Assembly (NCBI RefSeq): GCF_001427125.1
Contig: NZ_LMGK01000012.1
Coordinates: 489,430 to 553,429, forward strand
Direction: 5' to 3'
Origin: Pseudomonas sp. Root562
Lineage (GTDB): Bacteria; Pseudomonadota; Gammaproteobacteria; Pseudomonadales; Pseudomonadaceae
Length of the DNA stretch: 64,000 nt
A model generated the notes under the pieces. That model did no database searches and was not told the DNA's origin. It saw nothing but the letters and a program-made list of their open reading frames with translations. The translations under genes and the position numbers were made by a program. Shown here piece by piece: positions 11,428 through 20,333 of this stretch. Numbering within the stretch: the stretch's first letter is position 1; the number at the start of each line of letters is the position of its first letter.

Positions 11428-13592
11428 ATTTGTTCGTAAATGACGTTTTTGAGCCTGTTACCGATTTGTCAGTTATTGGTACGATCGTTAGGCTCATTTA
11501 CCTTGATGAAATGCATGACGTGGCTGTTGTGATTGACCTAGCTGATCCTCCCAGGCAGCCATACGCTATTAGTCTTGAAGAGCTGCATCGATCGGTATCC
11601 GGTGGTGATACGAAACCAGTGACCATCGCCACACCCGAGTTCATGCTTGTGCTTGAGGATCAGTTGGACGAGGCAGCCAAGCTGGGCCGAGACGAAAAAT
11701 GGGCCATCATTGCGCCTCTGCTAGATCCTGACTACCCAGGGCGAATATTCGCACGGGGGGAATTGGGCCCATTGGTTAGCAAAAGAGCTTCAGACTTGGG
11801 GATTCAGCGGAAGAAGATTTATCGGCTTCTTTACCGTTATTGGATCTATGGTCAAATCCGAAACTCCTTGCTTAATAATTATTCAGCGGTAGGTGTTTCC
11901 GATAGAAAATATGATCCGAGTAAGCCTCCAGGTCGAAAGCCTAAATTTCAAGGCGTTCTTACGTCGTCCTCCAAGATGCTTAGCGATGTTGATAAAAAGT
12001 GTATTCGTGTTGGATATGCGCTTTACGTGAAAGATAAAAAATCATCTATTTCGAGCGCATATGACGAAATGTTGAGAAGATTCTACTCTGTTCGAGATAT
12101 CTCGAAAAACAGCGAAGAAGAACTTCATTTGCTTCCGAGTTCAGAAATACCCAGCTTGAGGCAGTTTAGATATTGGGGCCAAATCTTTTTTGACGAAATA
12201 AAAACTGAGCGTGGCCGTAAAGGTTTGAGGAGGTGGCTGAAAGACTGCCGCCCGCTTTCAGGTACTGTTCGCGATTGGCTGCGCGGACCATGTCACCAGT
12301 TTGAAATCGACGCAACTATTGCCGATATTTATTTGGTCAACAGCTACTCTAGACGGATGCTCATAGGCCGCCCCGTAGTTTATATCGTAGTGGATAGCTT
12401 TTCCGGAATGATCGTTGGTCTCTATGTGGGGTTGGAAGGCCCCAGTTGGAATGGGGCGAGGCAGGCGCTATTCAACGCGTTTACTTCAAAGGTCGCGTTT
12501 TGCGCGCAGAACGGCATTGAAATCAACGCAGATGACTGGGATTGTCACCACTTGCCCCACCAGATTTATGCCGACAGGGGCGAGATGCTCTCACTGGCAG
12601 CAGAAGGGCTTTCGTCAGGCTTGGGGATTGAGATGGGCACGGCCCCGCCATATCGGCCGGATTGGAAGCCTATGGTAGAGAGTCGGTTTGGCATTTTGAA
12701 TGATCTGACGGGCATTAGATGGCTACCTGGCGGGGTAGCTGCGCGTGATAGAGAGCGAGGCGAGCGAGACTACCGGCTCGATGCCACCCTCACGCTTAAA
12801 GAATTCACACAGATCCTCATCAACTGCGTGCTCCACTATAACCGGCATCATCGTCAGCCTGACCGGCTGACGCAGGCAATGATGAATGACGGCGTTGAAC
12901 CAACACCCAGCGGAATATGGAGTTGGGCTTGCGAGAACGATCTGGTCGAATCTAACAAACGGCCCGACGAGATGGTTTACCTCCACCTCCTGCCCCGAGA
13001 GCGCGCGACCGTTCAAAAGGGTGGAGTGATGTTTCGCGGAATGCACTACGTGTGTGATATGGCCGTAGAGAAAAACTGGTTTGCCAAAGCTCGCAAAGGG
13101 GGAGTTTGGTCAATAGAGTGTTGGTTCGATCCGAACTCTGCTGCGCACATTTGGATCCAGGGTGATGCCAAGCAGTTTATCCGCTGTGATCTTCGACAAT
13201 CGGATGCCAGTTACGCGAACTACCGCTCGGACGAAATTTTTGACCTGCTCGAAGCCTATCGCCAGAAACCACCAGCTCACCGACGAGCTGAGCTGGAAAG
13301 CCGTGTGCAGCTTAGCGATCAAGTCCATCAGATCATCACCAATGCCCTTTCTGAAAGAGAGCTGGAGCCTGCTCCTCCCACCAAGGCCGAGGCCACAGGA
13401 AACATCCGCGAAAACCGCGCCGAAGAACGGCTCCGTGAGCGTGAAAATGCGGTTGTACCAGCAGGTGTCAGGGCTAAGCCAGCTTCTCAACAATCTGAAT
13501 CGACGCCGACAGCGCGTGACTCATATGCCGGCGAGCGCACCGCGCAGGTTATCGATTTGCTCAAAAGAATTCGGCCAGGACAGGCGCAATGA
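11424..13592 (+). CDS. tnsB: Tn7-like transposase TnsB (DDE recombinase)
   Basis: A 722-residue Mu/retroviral-integrase-type transposase that binds the end repeats, cuts the 3' ends and joins them to target DNA. N-terminal HTH regions are followed by the RNase H-fold core. Catalytic acids are visible in FEIDATIADIYL (first Asp, about residue 293), IYADRGEM (second Asp) and PDWKPMVESRFG (Glu). The C-terminal tail is polar and likely contacts TnsC. It overlaps tnsA and tnsC by 4 bp each, indicating one coupled operon. Length compares with 702 in Tn7. Confidence 0.95.
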   Translation: MNLFVNDVFEPVTDLSVIGTIVRLIYLDEMHDVAVVIDLADPPRQPYAISLEELHRSVSGGDTKPVTIATPEFMLVLEDQLDEAAKLGRDEKWAIIAPLLDPDYPGRIFARGELGPLVSKRASDLGIQRKKIYRLLYRYWIYGQIRNSLLNNYSAVGVSDRKYDPSKPPGRKPKFQGVLTSSSKMLSDVDKKCIRVGYALYVKDKKSSISSAYDEMLRRFYSVRDISKNSEEELHLLPSSEIPSLRQFRYWGQIFFDEIKTERGRKGLRRWLKDCRPLSGTVRDWLRGPCHQFEIDATIADIYLVNSYSRRMLIGRPVVYIVVDSFSGMIVGLYVGLEGPSWNGARQALFNAFTSKVAFCAQNGIEINADDWDCHHLPHQIYADRGEMLSLAAEGLSSGLGIEMGTAPPYRPDWKPMVESRFGILNDLTGIRWLPGGVAARDRERGERDYRLDATLTLKEFTQILINCVLHYNRHHRQPDRLTQAMMNDGVEPTPSGIWSWACENDLVESNKRPDEMVYLHLLPRERATVQKGGVMFRGMHYVCDMAVEKNWFAKARKGGVWSIECWFDPNSAAHIWIQGDAKQFIRCDLRQSDASYANYRSDEIFDLLEAYRQKPPAHRRAELESRVQLSDQVHQIITNALSERELEPAPPTKAEATGNIRENRAEERLRERENAVVPAGVRAKPASQQSESTPTARDSYAGERTAQVIDLLKRIRPGQAQ

Positions 13593-15040
13593 AAGGTGCA
13601 CAGACGTTTGCCAATTACGTCAAACAGGATATTCGTGAGTATGCCGGAAATCCGCTAATTGAAGCTTTGCCTCCAATACTCTCGGAGGCGACGGCTATAG
13701 AGCTGATCTCGAATTTTCCTCAGCCGGTGGATCCGAAAGAGCTGAGCCTCGAAGGAGCCACTCGTATTCACTGTATCGACCGTTTGAGAACAGTGGTACA
13801 GCCGTTTCTGTTGCACTTGGAACTGGAGGCTCTCTTCTCGCTGCTCATCCGTCGAGGGTATGTTGGGCGTAACCCGATGTCGCCCGCTACCGTCCGGCAT
13901 TTGCATTCTTTATCCGGTGCTCAGCGTTACCACGATGCGTTCAAATCCACCGCAGAGACATTTACCGTCGTCGGTCTGAGCGGCATTGGGAAGTCGACGG
14001 CACTTCACGCCATTTTGAGCCTTTATCCACAGACAATCCGTCATGAGCGCTATGAAGGGAGACAGTTTGTTCATACCCAAATCACTTGGCTGAAGCTTGA
14101 CTGCCCTCGGGATGGATCACTGGCTGGGTTTTGCCAGCAGTTTTTTTATGCGGTTGGGGATGCTCTAGGGGACAAGGACTACCACAAGCGCTACAGGCAC
14201 CGAAACATCAATGATGCGCTGCAACAGATGGAGCAGGTGGCGAGTACATTTTTCATCGGCGCCTTGTTGATCGACGAGCTGCAAAACCTCCACCTGGCGA
14301 AAACTGGTGGTAAGGAGAGCATGCTGAATTTTTTTCTGCACTTGGTTAACAACATCGGTATTCCGGTCGTTTTCAGTGGCACGAACTCGATGATTAGCCT
14401 GTTCTCAGAAGTGATGCGTACGGCCCGCCGAGTCTGTGGAGCCGGTACGCTCGAATTCAAACGCTTCGAGAAAGATGATGAGGAGTGGCGGTTGTTGGTC
14501 GAAAATCTTTGGAGCTATCAATGGTGCAAGCAGACCGCTGAGCTGACCGACGAAATTTTAGACACACTGTATGAGCACACCCAAGGTGTCACAGATTTCC
14601 TGGTCAAGCTGCTGGTATTGAGTCAGCGATACGCGGTTCAGAGTGGCTCCGAGTGTTTGACTGCCGAGACTTTGGTGAAGGTCAGCAACTCAAAAATGCA
14701 GATTCTCAAGCCAGCCCTTTCGGCTCTGCGTAGCCGAGATCCGAAGCGCATGCGGCAGTTCGACGATTTGCTTCCGATTGAGGAGCAACTGAACGAAATG
14801 ATGGTTTTCGACGGGTTGGCACGAGCGGACCGCCTTTCCTTACTTCGAAGCGTTGTTTCCCGTGAAAAGCCGACAGATGCATCTCCCGCGAAAGAGCGCC
14901 AATCGCCGGTTGTTGCTGCAGTGGAAAGCTCAGAGGCTAAATCGTTAAGTGAACACAACAATCCTCTCGATGCGTTGCGAGCTGCGGACTGGCTTAACGA
15001 GGATCTATTTGAGTTCTCGCCGATGTATCAAAAAGAGTAA
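13589..15040 (+). CDS. tnsC: Tn7-like regulator TnsC (AAA+ ATPase)
   Basis: A 483-residue AAA+ ATPase that links target selection by TniQ proteins to TnsAB and mediates target immunity. Walker A is GLSGIGKS (residues 129-136). Walker B is ALLIDELQNLH (about 227-237). A sensor-type VVFSGTNS follows. The N-terminal 120 residues and the Ser/Glu-rich C-terminus are the presumptive TniQ- and TnsA/TnsB-contacting parts. It overlaps tnsB by ATGA and ends 15 bp before tnsD. Shorter than Tn7 TnsC (555). Confidence 0.94.
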   Translation: MKGAQTFANYVKQDIREYAGNPLIEALPPILSEATAIELISNFPQPVDPKELSLEGATRIHCIDRLRTVVQPFLLHLELEALFSLLIRRGYVGRNPMSPATVRHLHSLSGAQRYHDAFKSTAETFTVVGLSGIGKSTALHAILSLYPQTIRHERYEGRQFVHTQITWLKLDCPRDGSLAGFCQQFFYAVGDALGDKDYHKRYRHRNINDALQQMEQVASTFFIGALLIDELQNLHLAKTGGKESMLNFFLHLVNNIGIPVVFSGTNSMISLFSEVMRTARRVCGAGTLEFKRFEKDDEEWRLLVENLWSYQWCKQTAELTDEILDTLYEHTQGVTDFLVKLLVLSQRYAVQSGSECLTAETLVKVSNSKMQILKPALSALRSRDPKRMRQFDDLLPIEEQLNEMMVFDGLARADRLSLLRSVVSREKPTDASPAKERQSPVVAAVESSEAKSLSEHNNPLDALRAADWLNEDLFEFSPMYQKE

Positions 15041-15055
15041 GTAGGGGGTGATGAA

Positions 15056-16723
15056 GTGCACCTTAAACTCCATTTCTTCCCCACAGCGTTTCCAGACGAA
15101 ACGCTGCACAGCCTGATTTCTCGCTATGCCAGTCTTTGCGGTGTTCGTAGTATCCGAGCCGCGTTCTCCGGCCTGAAATCGGCGGCGGCATTTTCACAGA
15201 ATGTCGCCTTCCCAAGTCATCTTAGGGATTTTGTCGAAGCGCTACCCAGCGGTACCGAGCTATCAGTAGCCGAGATTCTTATGCGTCACACGTTATTACC
15301 CTACTACGCGCCATTTTTGAGTATGCGCCAGGTAGAACATGCTCGTACGTTGATGACCGCTGATGGCAAAGGCCTGATGCTGAAGCTGGGTGTCAACGCG
15401 AGCCGTATTGAATTCGCCTCTAGAGTGCGGTTATGCGAAGAGTGTATTGCCCAAGATCAGGTACAACGGGGGGTCGCTTACTGGCATAGGGTTCACATGC
15501 TTCCGGGCGTGCTGGTCTGTCCGCATCACGGCACGTCACTCAGGATCCTTGATCATCGCTGGTCCAGCCGCAACTCTCGACAACTCACACTGCCGAGTGA
15601 CGAGCATGTCCAAGCACACACGATACCTCTTGATATCCCGTCGGTGTGCAAGCCGCCGCTCCACGATATAGCGTTGCGCTCGCTTCAGATCCTTGAATCT
15701 GAAGTCAGTGCGTTGTCGGCAGATACGATGCGCTACACGTTTATGCAAAAGGCAACACAGCTTAATCTTGCCTCTGGAAACCACCGTTTATATCTGCAAC
15801 TGCTGGCACAGCACATGACCAATTTTTTTGCAGCACTGCCTCGAGATTGGGAGTTTGCTGTACTCGGGAACGTCGGTGGGGATATACCCGCCACATGGGT
15901 CACGAAGCTGCTTCGTAAGCCAATCACCTCTCATCATCCGCTCAAATACATTCTGTTAGCCGGTGCACTGGACGTTGACATGGCGAGGTTGCTGCATGAA
16001 CAACGCCCGCTGGAGCGGGAAGTGGCGTCTGGTCCGAAAACACACATGCGGCTACCCAGGCGCGATCTACCGGAGACGTCGAGTAAAGGACTGGACTGTT
16101 CGTTGACCGCTGTATGGGAACATGCCCTTGAGGGAGCTGATGCCAAAAAGATTGCTGCCGTTTTAGGTGTCTCATTGGCGTGCGTCTATCGCCGCATCCG
16201 CAGCGTACCTGGCGGTCAAGATGCTTGGAGGAAGGCTCGATTTCAAATTCAGCTATGTGCAAGACGCAGGGTCTTCGAGGCCGATTACCGTTTGCAAAAA
16301 GCACATGCGTGCAAGGGGTACGCTTGGCTATATCGAAATGACAAGCAGTGGCTGTCGAGATCAACTACAAACCCCAGTATCCATCGCGCACCCCGAATCA
16401 ATAGCTCAGAGATGTTCGCTTCTCTCGATAACAGACTAGCCGGGGAAGTACGGCACTGTGCTGATGTACTCTATGGTTTTAAAGGTAAGCCGGTCCGCGT
16501 GTCACGTACCAGAATTGGGAGAGAACTTCATGTTCTGTCTCGCTTCGAAAAGCAGCTCAGCAAGCTTCCTCTCTGTGCAGCAGCGCTTGACAAGGTATGT
16601 GAATCAGTTGAAGGCTTTCACGAACGGCGTTTACGGTGGGCTAGGCGCAAACTGCTCTCGGAGGGCAAGTCCGTGACGCGTTCTTCGCTCTACAGGCTCG
16701 CGAGCATACGGCTAACGGTGTGA
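15056..16723 (+). CDS. tnsD: Target selector TnsD (TniQ family)
   Basis: A 555-residue TniQ-family protein. The N-terminus FFPTAFPDETLHSLISRYA is the TniQ start. The zinc-finger block runs from LCEECIAQDQ through WHRVHMLPGVLVCPHHGTSL (about residues 126-162). The C-terminal half has HTH-like repeats and the TnsD-type segment AWLYRNDKQWLS near residue 424. Start GTG at 15056 after AGGGGGTG. As the first tniQ gene in the tns operon, it is the best candidate for recognising the glmS end. This assignment is by position and resemblance to Tn7 TnsD (508 aa). Confidence 0.9.
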   Translation: MHLKLHFFPTAFPDETLHSLISRYASLCGVRSIRAAFSGLKSAAAFSQNVAFPSHLRDFVEALPSGTELSVAEILMRHTLLPYYAPFLSMRQVEHARTLMTADGKGLMLKLGVNASRIEFASRVRLCEECIAQDQVQRGVAYWHRVHMLPGVLVCPHHGTSLRILDHRWSSRNSRQLTLPSDEHVQAHTIPLDIPSVCKPPLHDIALRSLQILESEVSALSADTMRYTFMQKATQLNLASGNHRLYLQLLAQHMTNFFAALPRDWEFAVLGNVGGDIPATWVTKLLRKPITSHHPLKYILLAGALDVDMARLLHEQRPLEREVASGPKTHMRLPRRDLPETSSKGLDCSLTAVWEHALEGADAKKIAAVLGVSLACVYRRIRSVPGGQDAWRKARFQIQLCARRRVFEADYRLQKAHACKGYAWLYRNDKQWLSRSTTNPSIHRAPRINSSEMFASLDNRLAGEVRHCADVLYGFKGKPVRVSRTRIGRELHVLSRFEKQLSKLPLCAAALDKVCESVEGFHERRLRWARRKLLSEGKSVTRSSLYRLASIRLTV

Positions 16724-17116
16724 TCCAGCCGGTAATAAATCATCATTCGACACCCCGCATTCAACTCTTTGTGCCGCAGGGCATTCCACAAAAATCCGTT
16801 TACTTCTCAAAAATAGCTGGCATTAAGCTACGTAGGTCGCGATATGAGAAGTATGTTTCATCTAGCGATCAGAATAATCTTGATTGTATATTCCTCACGC
16901 GTTCAACTTGCGGGAGCTGGATTATCGATACGTGTTTTTGATTCAATGAATACTGCTACGATTGCGGTTGGGTAATCCATCAAAATTCGGAGCAGGGTGA
17001 CACCCTATCGTGTGGTCATTTCAGAGAGCCTAACCCCAGTACAAAATTTAATGTGCAATCTATATACTCCATCTTGGATCCGCGTTTTTCTTTAACTCTA
17101 CTTTGTTAATCGGTAA
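16724..17116. other. Intergenic region between the two tniQ genes
   Basis: 393 bp with no supported gene. It is more AT-rich than tnsD. An imperfect dyad (GACACCCTATCGTGTGGTC, about 16999-17017) and AT-rich stretches before 17117 could hold a promoter and operator for the second tniQ gene. No ribosome site with a credible reading frame was seen. Confidence 0.4.
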
Positions 17117-18751
17117 ATGATGTCTGAACTACTATTTTTCCCTGTATCGATGCCGGATGAAATGCTGCACTCTCGCGTCACCCGCTATCACTACCTGTCA
17201 GGGAATAGAACAGCGGCGGAAACCTACCGTGATTTATTCGCATCTAAGCCATTTAGCATCGGTGGCATCGTGCCTCAGCAGATTGAGAAGCTTGCCGACA
17301 GGCTACCAGGGCAGCTGGAGAGCAATCTTGCAGAACTTATCAGTAACAACACGACGTTTCCTGCGTACAGACCTTTTCTAGGTGTGAGGCAAGGACCGGA
17401 GGACCATTCTGGATCGCACGCTTTTGATGGGGTGGTACGAATTCCTCGCCGCGAAGAGTCCATCCATGGGAAAGCTAAGCTTTGCCCTACCTGCGTTCAG
17501 GAGGATTTGATCGATTGCGGTTCTGCCTACTGGCATCGATCACACCATATACCCGGTGTTTCAGTCTGTTGGCGCCACGGGGACTCGCTGATCCATGCTT
17601 GCCCCAAGTGCTCCCACCCTTTCTATCGAAAATTGAAGCTGCTTCCAAATCTGACTGAACCATGCGCATGCGGGTGGAATCCGCTTAACGCTAAGACGAC
17701 GCATAAGGGCTCGGATCTGGAGAAGAAGGTCGCGCTATTCGCGCATGATATCTTGCAACGAAAGATCCCGCCAATAGGTAGCGCGGTATTGAGCTCTTGC
17801 TATGTGCGGCAATGTAAGAAACGTGGATTTGTATTTGGAAACAATGCGGGAATTGCGAAACTTTTTGATAGTATTCAAAGTGCTTATGGCGATGAGTATT
17901 TAGCGCAAATTGATCCGGCCTACAATAATGGAAAGCATGAGCAATGGATTAGGCTGAAGTCAGACAAGGGTCAGCTTAATATGCCACTAGCGCGACATTT
18001 GATTATCGCGCTTCATTTATTTTCCAGTGCTGATGATTTCGAGGGAGCGTTGAAGAATGAGTCTATCCTGCTAAGTGCTTCGAGTTCGCCACGACCTTCT
18101 AAAAATGAAGATGCGCATTCCGGTAAAATGATTAAGTACCGTCAAAAAATCGAGATGCTTTTGGCGCTGCGCTCCGAGGCTGATGTGGAGTACCTTTGGA
18201 AAAAAGCCTATAAACCAACTCATTGGCTAATGGAAAATGATAATGCATGGCTGATCGCAAAACTTCGCATGCCTAAGAAGGTTGCCGTTAAGGTTGAGAA
18301 GACTATCGACTCAAGAGACGCTGGTTATGCAGCCCTTATTGAAGCGGGCGTGGATGAGTTGTATAGCGTTGCGAAAGATCCTAAAAGGGTGAACATTAGA
18401 AATTTGCAGACGCTGCTCCCAAACTCGTTACCTCACGGCCTAGAACTGCGTAAGCAGAGGTTCCCTCTTACTTATCACCAGATCAAGCGTCACCAAGAGT
18501 CAGTGTGGTATTTCCGATTAAGGACATTGGTGTGGAGCATCTCTGAAATCATAAGAATGAAGCTGCCGGTGAACTATTCGACTGTAAGATTGACCTCGGC
18601 GGTAGCAAGCAAAGTTTTCTTGGTTTTTTCCAGCTTCTTCGAGTGGGATCTGGAAAGCTTGGCGAGAACAGGCGTGGATGCAGAGGCCTTGCTCAAGTCT
18701 ACCGGAGTATCGAGAGACTGGGAGGGACCGCCGATTGCGATTAGCTTCTGA
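17117..18751 (+). CDS. Second TniQ-family protein (alternative target selector)
   Basis: A 544-residue TniQ protein. The N-terminus LLFFPVSMPDEMLHSRVTRY aligns with tnsD. The zinc-finger block is LCPTCVQEDLI...AYWHRSHHIPGVSVCWRHGDSL, plus an extra ACPKCSHPF...PCACGW Cys pair set (about residues 118-195). The C-terminal half is divergent from tnsD and lysine-rich. It is separated from the operon by 393 bp and has a lower GC content. It is not TnsE, because it carries the TniQ start. It may direct insertion at another site or onto plasmids; the target is unknown. Confidence 0.85.
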   Translation: MMSELLFFPVSMPDEMLHSRVTRYHYLSGNRTAAETYRDLFASKPFSIGGIVPQQIEKLADRLPGQLESNLAELISNNTTFPAYRPFLGVRQGPEDHSGSHAFDGVVRIPRREESIHGKAKLCPTCVQEDLIDCGSAYWHRSHHIPGVSVCWRHGDSLIHACPKCSHPFYRKLKLLPNLTEPCACGWNPLNAKTTHKGSDLEKKVALFAHDILQRKIPPIGSAVLSSCYVRQCKKRGFVFGNNAGIAKLFDSIQSAYGDEYLAQIDPAYNNGKHEQWIRLKSDKGQLNMPLARHLIIALHLFSSADDFEGALKNESILLSASSSPRPSKNEDAHSGKMIKYRQKIEMLLALRSEADVEYLWKKAYKPTHWLMENDNAWLIAKLRMPKKVAVKVEKTIDSRDAGYAALIEAGVDELYSVAKDPKRVNIRNLQTLLPNSLPHGLELRKQRFPLTYHQIKRHQESVWYFRLRTLVWSISEIIRMKLPVNYSTVRLTSAVASKVFLVFSSFFEWDLESLARTGVDAEALLKSTGVSRDWEGPPIAISF

Positions 18752-18894
18752 GGGCATCTGCGCTCTATCCGCCCCGAAAACGTCCTCAGGGGCTGGAGCG
18801 ATAGCTTTAAGAACCGATTATCGCGCATCGGGTTCTTTAGCTGGTTCTTGTGGGGGGCGCATGGAGATTGATGTCGTTTGGTTTTTGAGCGAGA

Positions 18895-18953
18895 TATGTA
18901 TCGAAATTAGCGAGTTTATGTCTTCTGCATAAAATCGCTAATTTCGATACATA
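18895..18953. repeat. Long near-perfect hairpin between tns genes and CBASS
   Basis: 19-bp perfect arms TATGTATCGAAATTAGCGA (18895-18913) and its complement (18935-18953) enclose a second 6-bp stem TTTATG/CATAAA with a 7-base loop. Only one G/A mismatch interrupts the whole 59-base structure. There is no T-tract at either side, so it is not a standard terminator. Possible roles include a recombination site, an operator pair or a processed RNA hairpin. Confidence 0.85.
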
Positions 18954-19028
18954 CGCTTCTGGTCAGCACCATAACCCATCAGCATTTGCCAGAAATCGAA
19001 AGCTGCCATCACTCCGTTTCGATGAGTC

Positions 19029-19053
19029 AAAAAAAGCGTCTTGGTCAAGACGC
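19029..19053 (-). terminator. Minus-strand intrinsic terminator without a known gene
   Basis: Read on the minus strand: GCGTCTT-GACC-AAGACGC followed by seven T. No annotated minus-strand gene ends here, and the CBASS operon begins 114 bp to the right on the plus strand. Either a short untranslated RNA (about 100 nt or less) diverges from the CBASS promoter region, or the structure is a relic. Confidence 0.6.
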
Positions 19054-19166
19054 CTCGGCATTAATCACCCTCAGATCTCTCTTGAAATCGCGGCAAATGA
19101 CCTTAATATGATCTTATCTTGCCATCATCGTTTTCAATCATGGATGTTTCTCGGGGGTAGGTCGAA

Positions 19167-20333
19167 ATGGCAGAACCAGAAGACGCTAAGCCCGCGAGTG
19201 GGCGCTTTAACACGAATGATGAGACGAAGCGGATCGTATGGACACAGACCGCTGGTCATTGCGAACTGTGCGGCACAGATCTAACGTTCGACTATCGTGC
19301 CGGCAAGCCAATGAAATGGGGCGAAGTGGCGCATATCCTACCCGCCAGTCCCAAGGGGCCTCGGGGACGCGCGGATCATGATGCTGAGGCGCACACGAAC
19401 GATACTGCTAACCTGATGCTCCTGTGCCCAGGCTGTCATGACAAAATTGATCGTGACGCAGATGGTTACCCTGAAAATGACTTGAGTGGTTTGCACCAAG
19501 CATACATAGAACGCCTCCGAATCGCTGCAACGACCCCCGATGGTGGCAGAGCCATTCCCCTAATTGTCCAGAGTCAGCATTTCCAGACTATCAGCGACAT
19601 TCCCGTTCGCGATCTGTTGACTGCGATGTCTGCTGAAGGACTAACGGCCTTCGATCAAGGCATCAAAATCACTTTCCCTGCGCCCGGACCGCGAGGTAGG
19701 GACGCGACCTATTGGCAGAACATCAAAGACAGCGTCCAGTATGAGCTGGAGCAGCAACTCAGGCGTCGCGGCGGCACCTATGGCGATGCGCCTGCACTAG
19801 CTGTAGTGGGCTTGGCCGATATTCCAGCTTTGATGATGTTGGGTCAGAGCATCGGCGACCGTTCTAAACGCTTGATCTTCTCTTTTAACCGCGAGCATCT
19901 TCTGCGCTGGCCCGATCAGTCCGCTGAGCCGCCCAAGTTTCTGTTTACTCCTCCGCCGGACGGTGATGGCCCACTGGCGCTAGTGCTCTCCATTTCTGCG
20001 CAAGTTCCAATTCGCGACGTGACTGACGCCATTCCAGGTGCGCGCATTGCAGAGCTGTTGATTCCGGAACCTAGCTACGCGATGGTACAGAACCGTCGGG
20101 TGATTCATGCCTTTCGCGACGCACTCCAAATACGACTGAGCCAGCTTGAGGCTCTGACTCCTGATCCTATCCACGTCTTCGCCGCCATTCCTGCGGCACT
20201 GGCCATCGAGTTTGGCGCGTTGCTCACAACGCAGCATCAACATACGTACCTGATCTTCGATCGGGACAAAGAAAACCAAGATCGGTTTACGCAAACACTG
20301 CAATTGGGCTCGGTGGCCCAGGAGGCTATGTAA
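19167..20333 (+). CDS. cap5: CBASS effector Cap5: HNH nuclease fused to SAVED domain
   Basis: A 388-residue effector. The N-terminal HNH nuclease has Cys32/Cys35 (CELC), His56 (VAHILP), Asn82 and the C87-PGC-H91 zinc/catalytic cluster. From about residue 140 the protein becomes a SAVED cyclic-nucleotide sensor, ending IHVFAAIPAALAIEFGALL...TYLIFDR. In characterised CBASS, ligand binding by SAVED activates HNH cleavage of double-stranded DNA and stops phage growth by killing or arresting the cell. It is the first gene of a four-gene operon; its stop is followed directly by the CD-NTase start. Confidence 0.92.
   Translation: MAEPEDAKPASGRFNTNDETKRIVWTQTAGHCELCGTDLTFDYRAGKPMKWGEVAHILPASPKGPRGRADHDAEAHTNDTANLMLLCPGCHDKIDRDADGYPENDLSGLHQAYIERLRIAATTPDGGRAIPLIVQSQHFQTISDIPVRDLLTAMSAEGLTAFDQGIKITFPAPGPRGRDATYWQNIKDSVQYELEQQLRRRGGTYGDAPALAVVGLADIPALMMLGQSIGDRSKRLIFSFNREHLLRWPDQSAEPPKFLFTPPPDGDGPLALVLSISAQVPIRDVTDAIPGARIAELLIPEPSYAMVQNRRVIHAFRDALQIRLSQLEALTPDPIHVFAAIPAALAIEFGALLTTQHQHTYLIFDRDKENQDRFTQTLQLGSVAQEAM

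Noticed and set aside
17117..18751. TnsE
   Set aside because: The protein starts with the TniQ signature and has the TniQ zinc-finger block, which TnsE lacks.
18938..19009. Minus-strand 23-codon frame (MAAFDFWQML...) running into the 59-base hairpin
   Set aside because: The ribosome-site spacing is only two bases, there is no recognised family, and it lies beyond the minus-strand terminator. Evidence is too weak for a gene.
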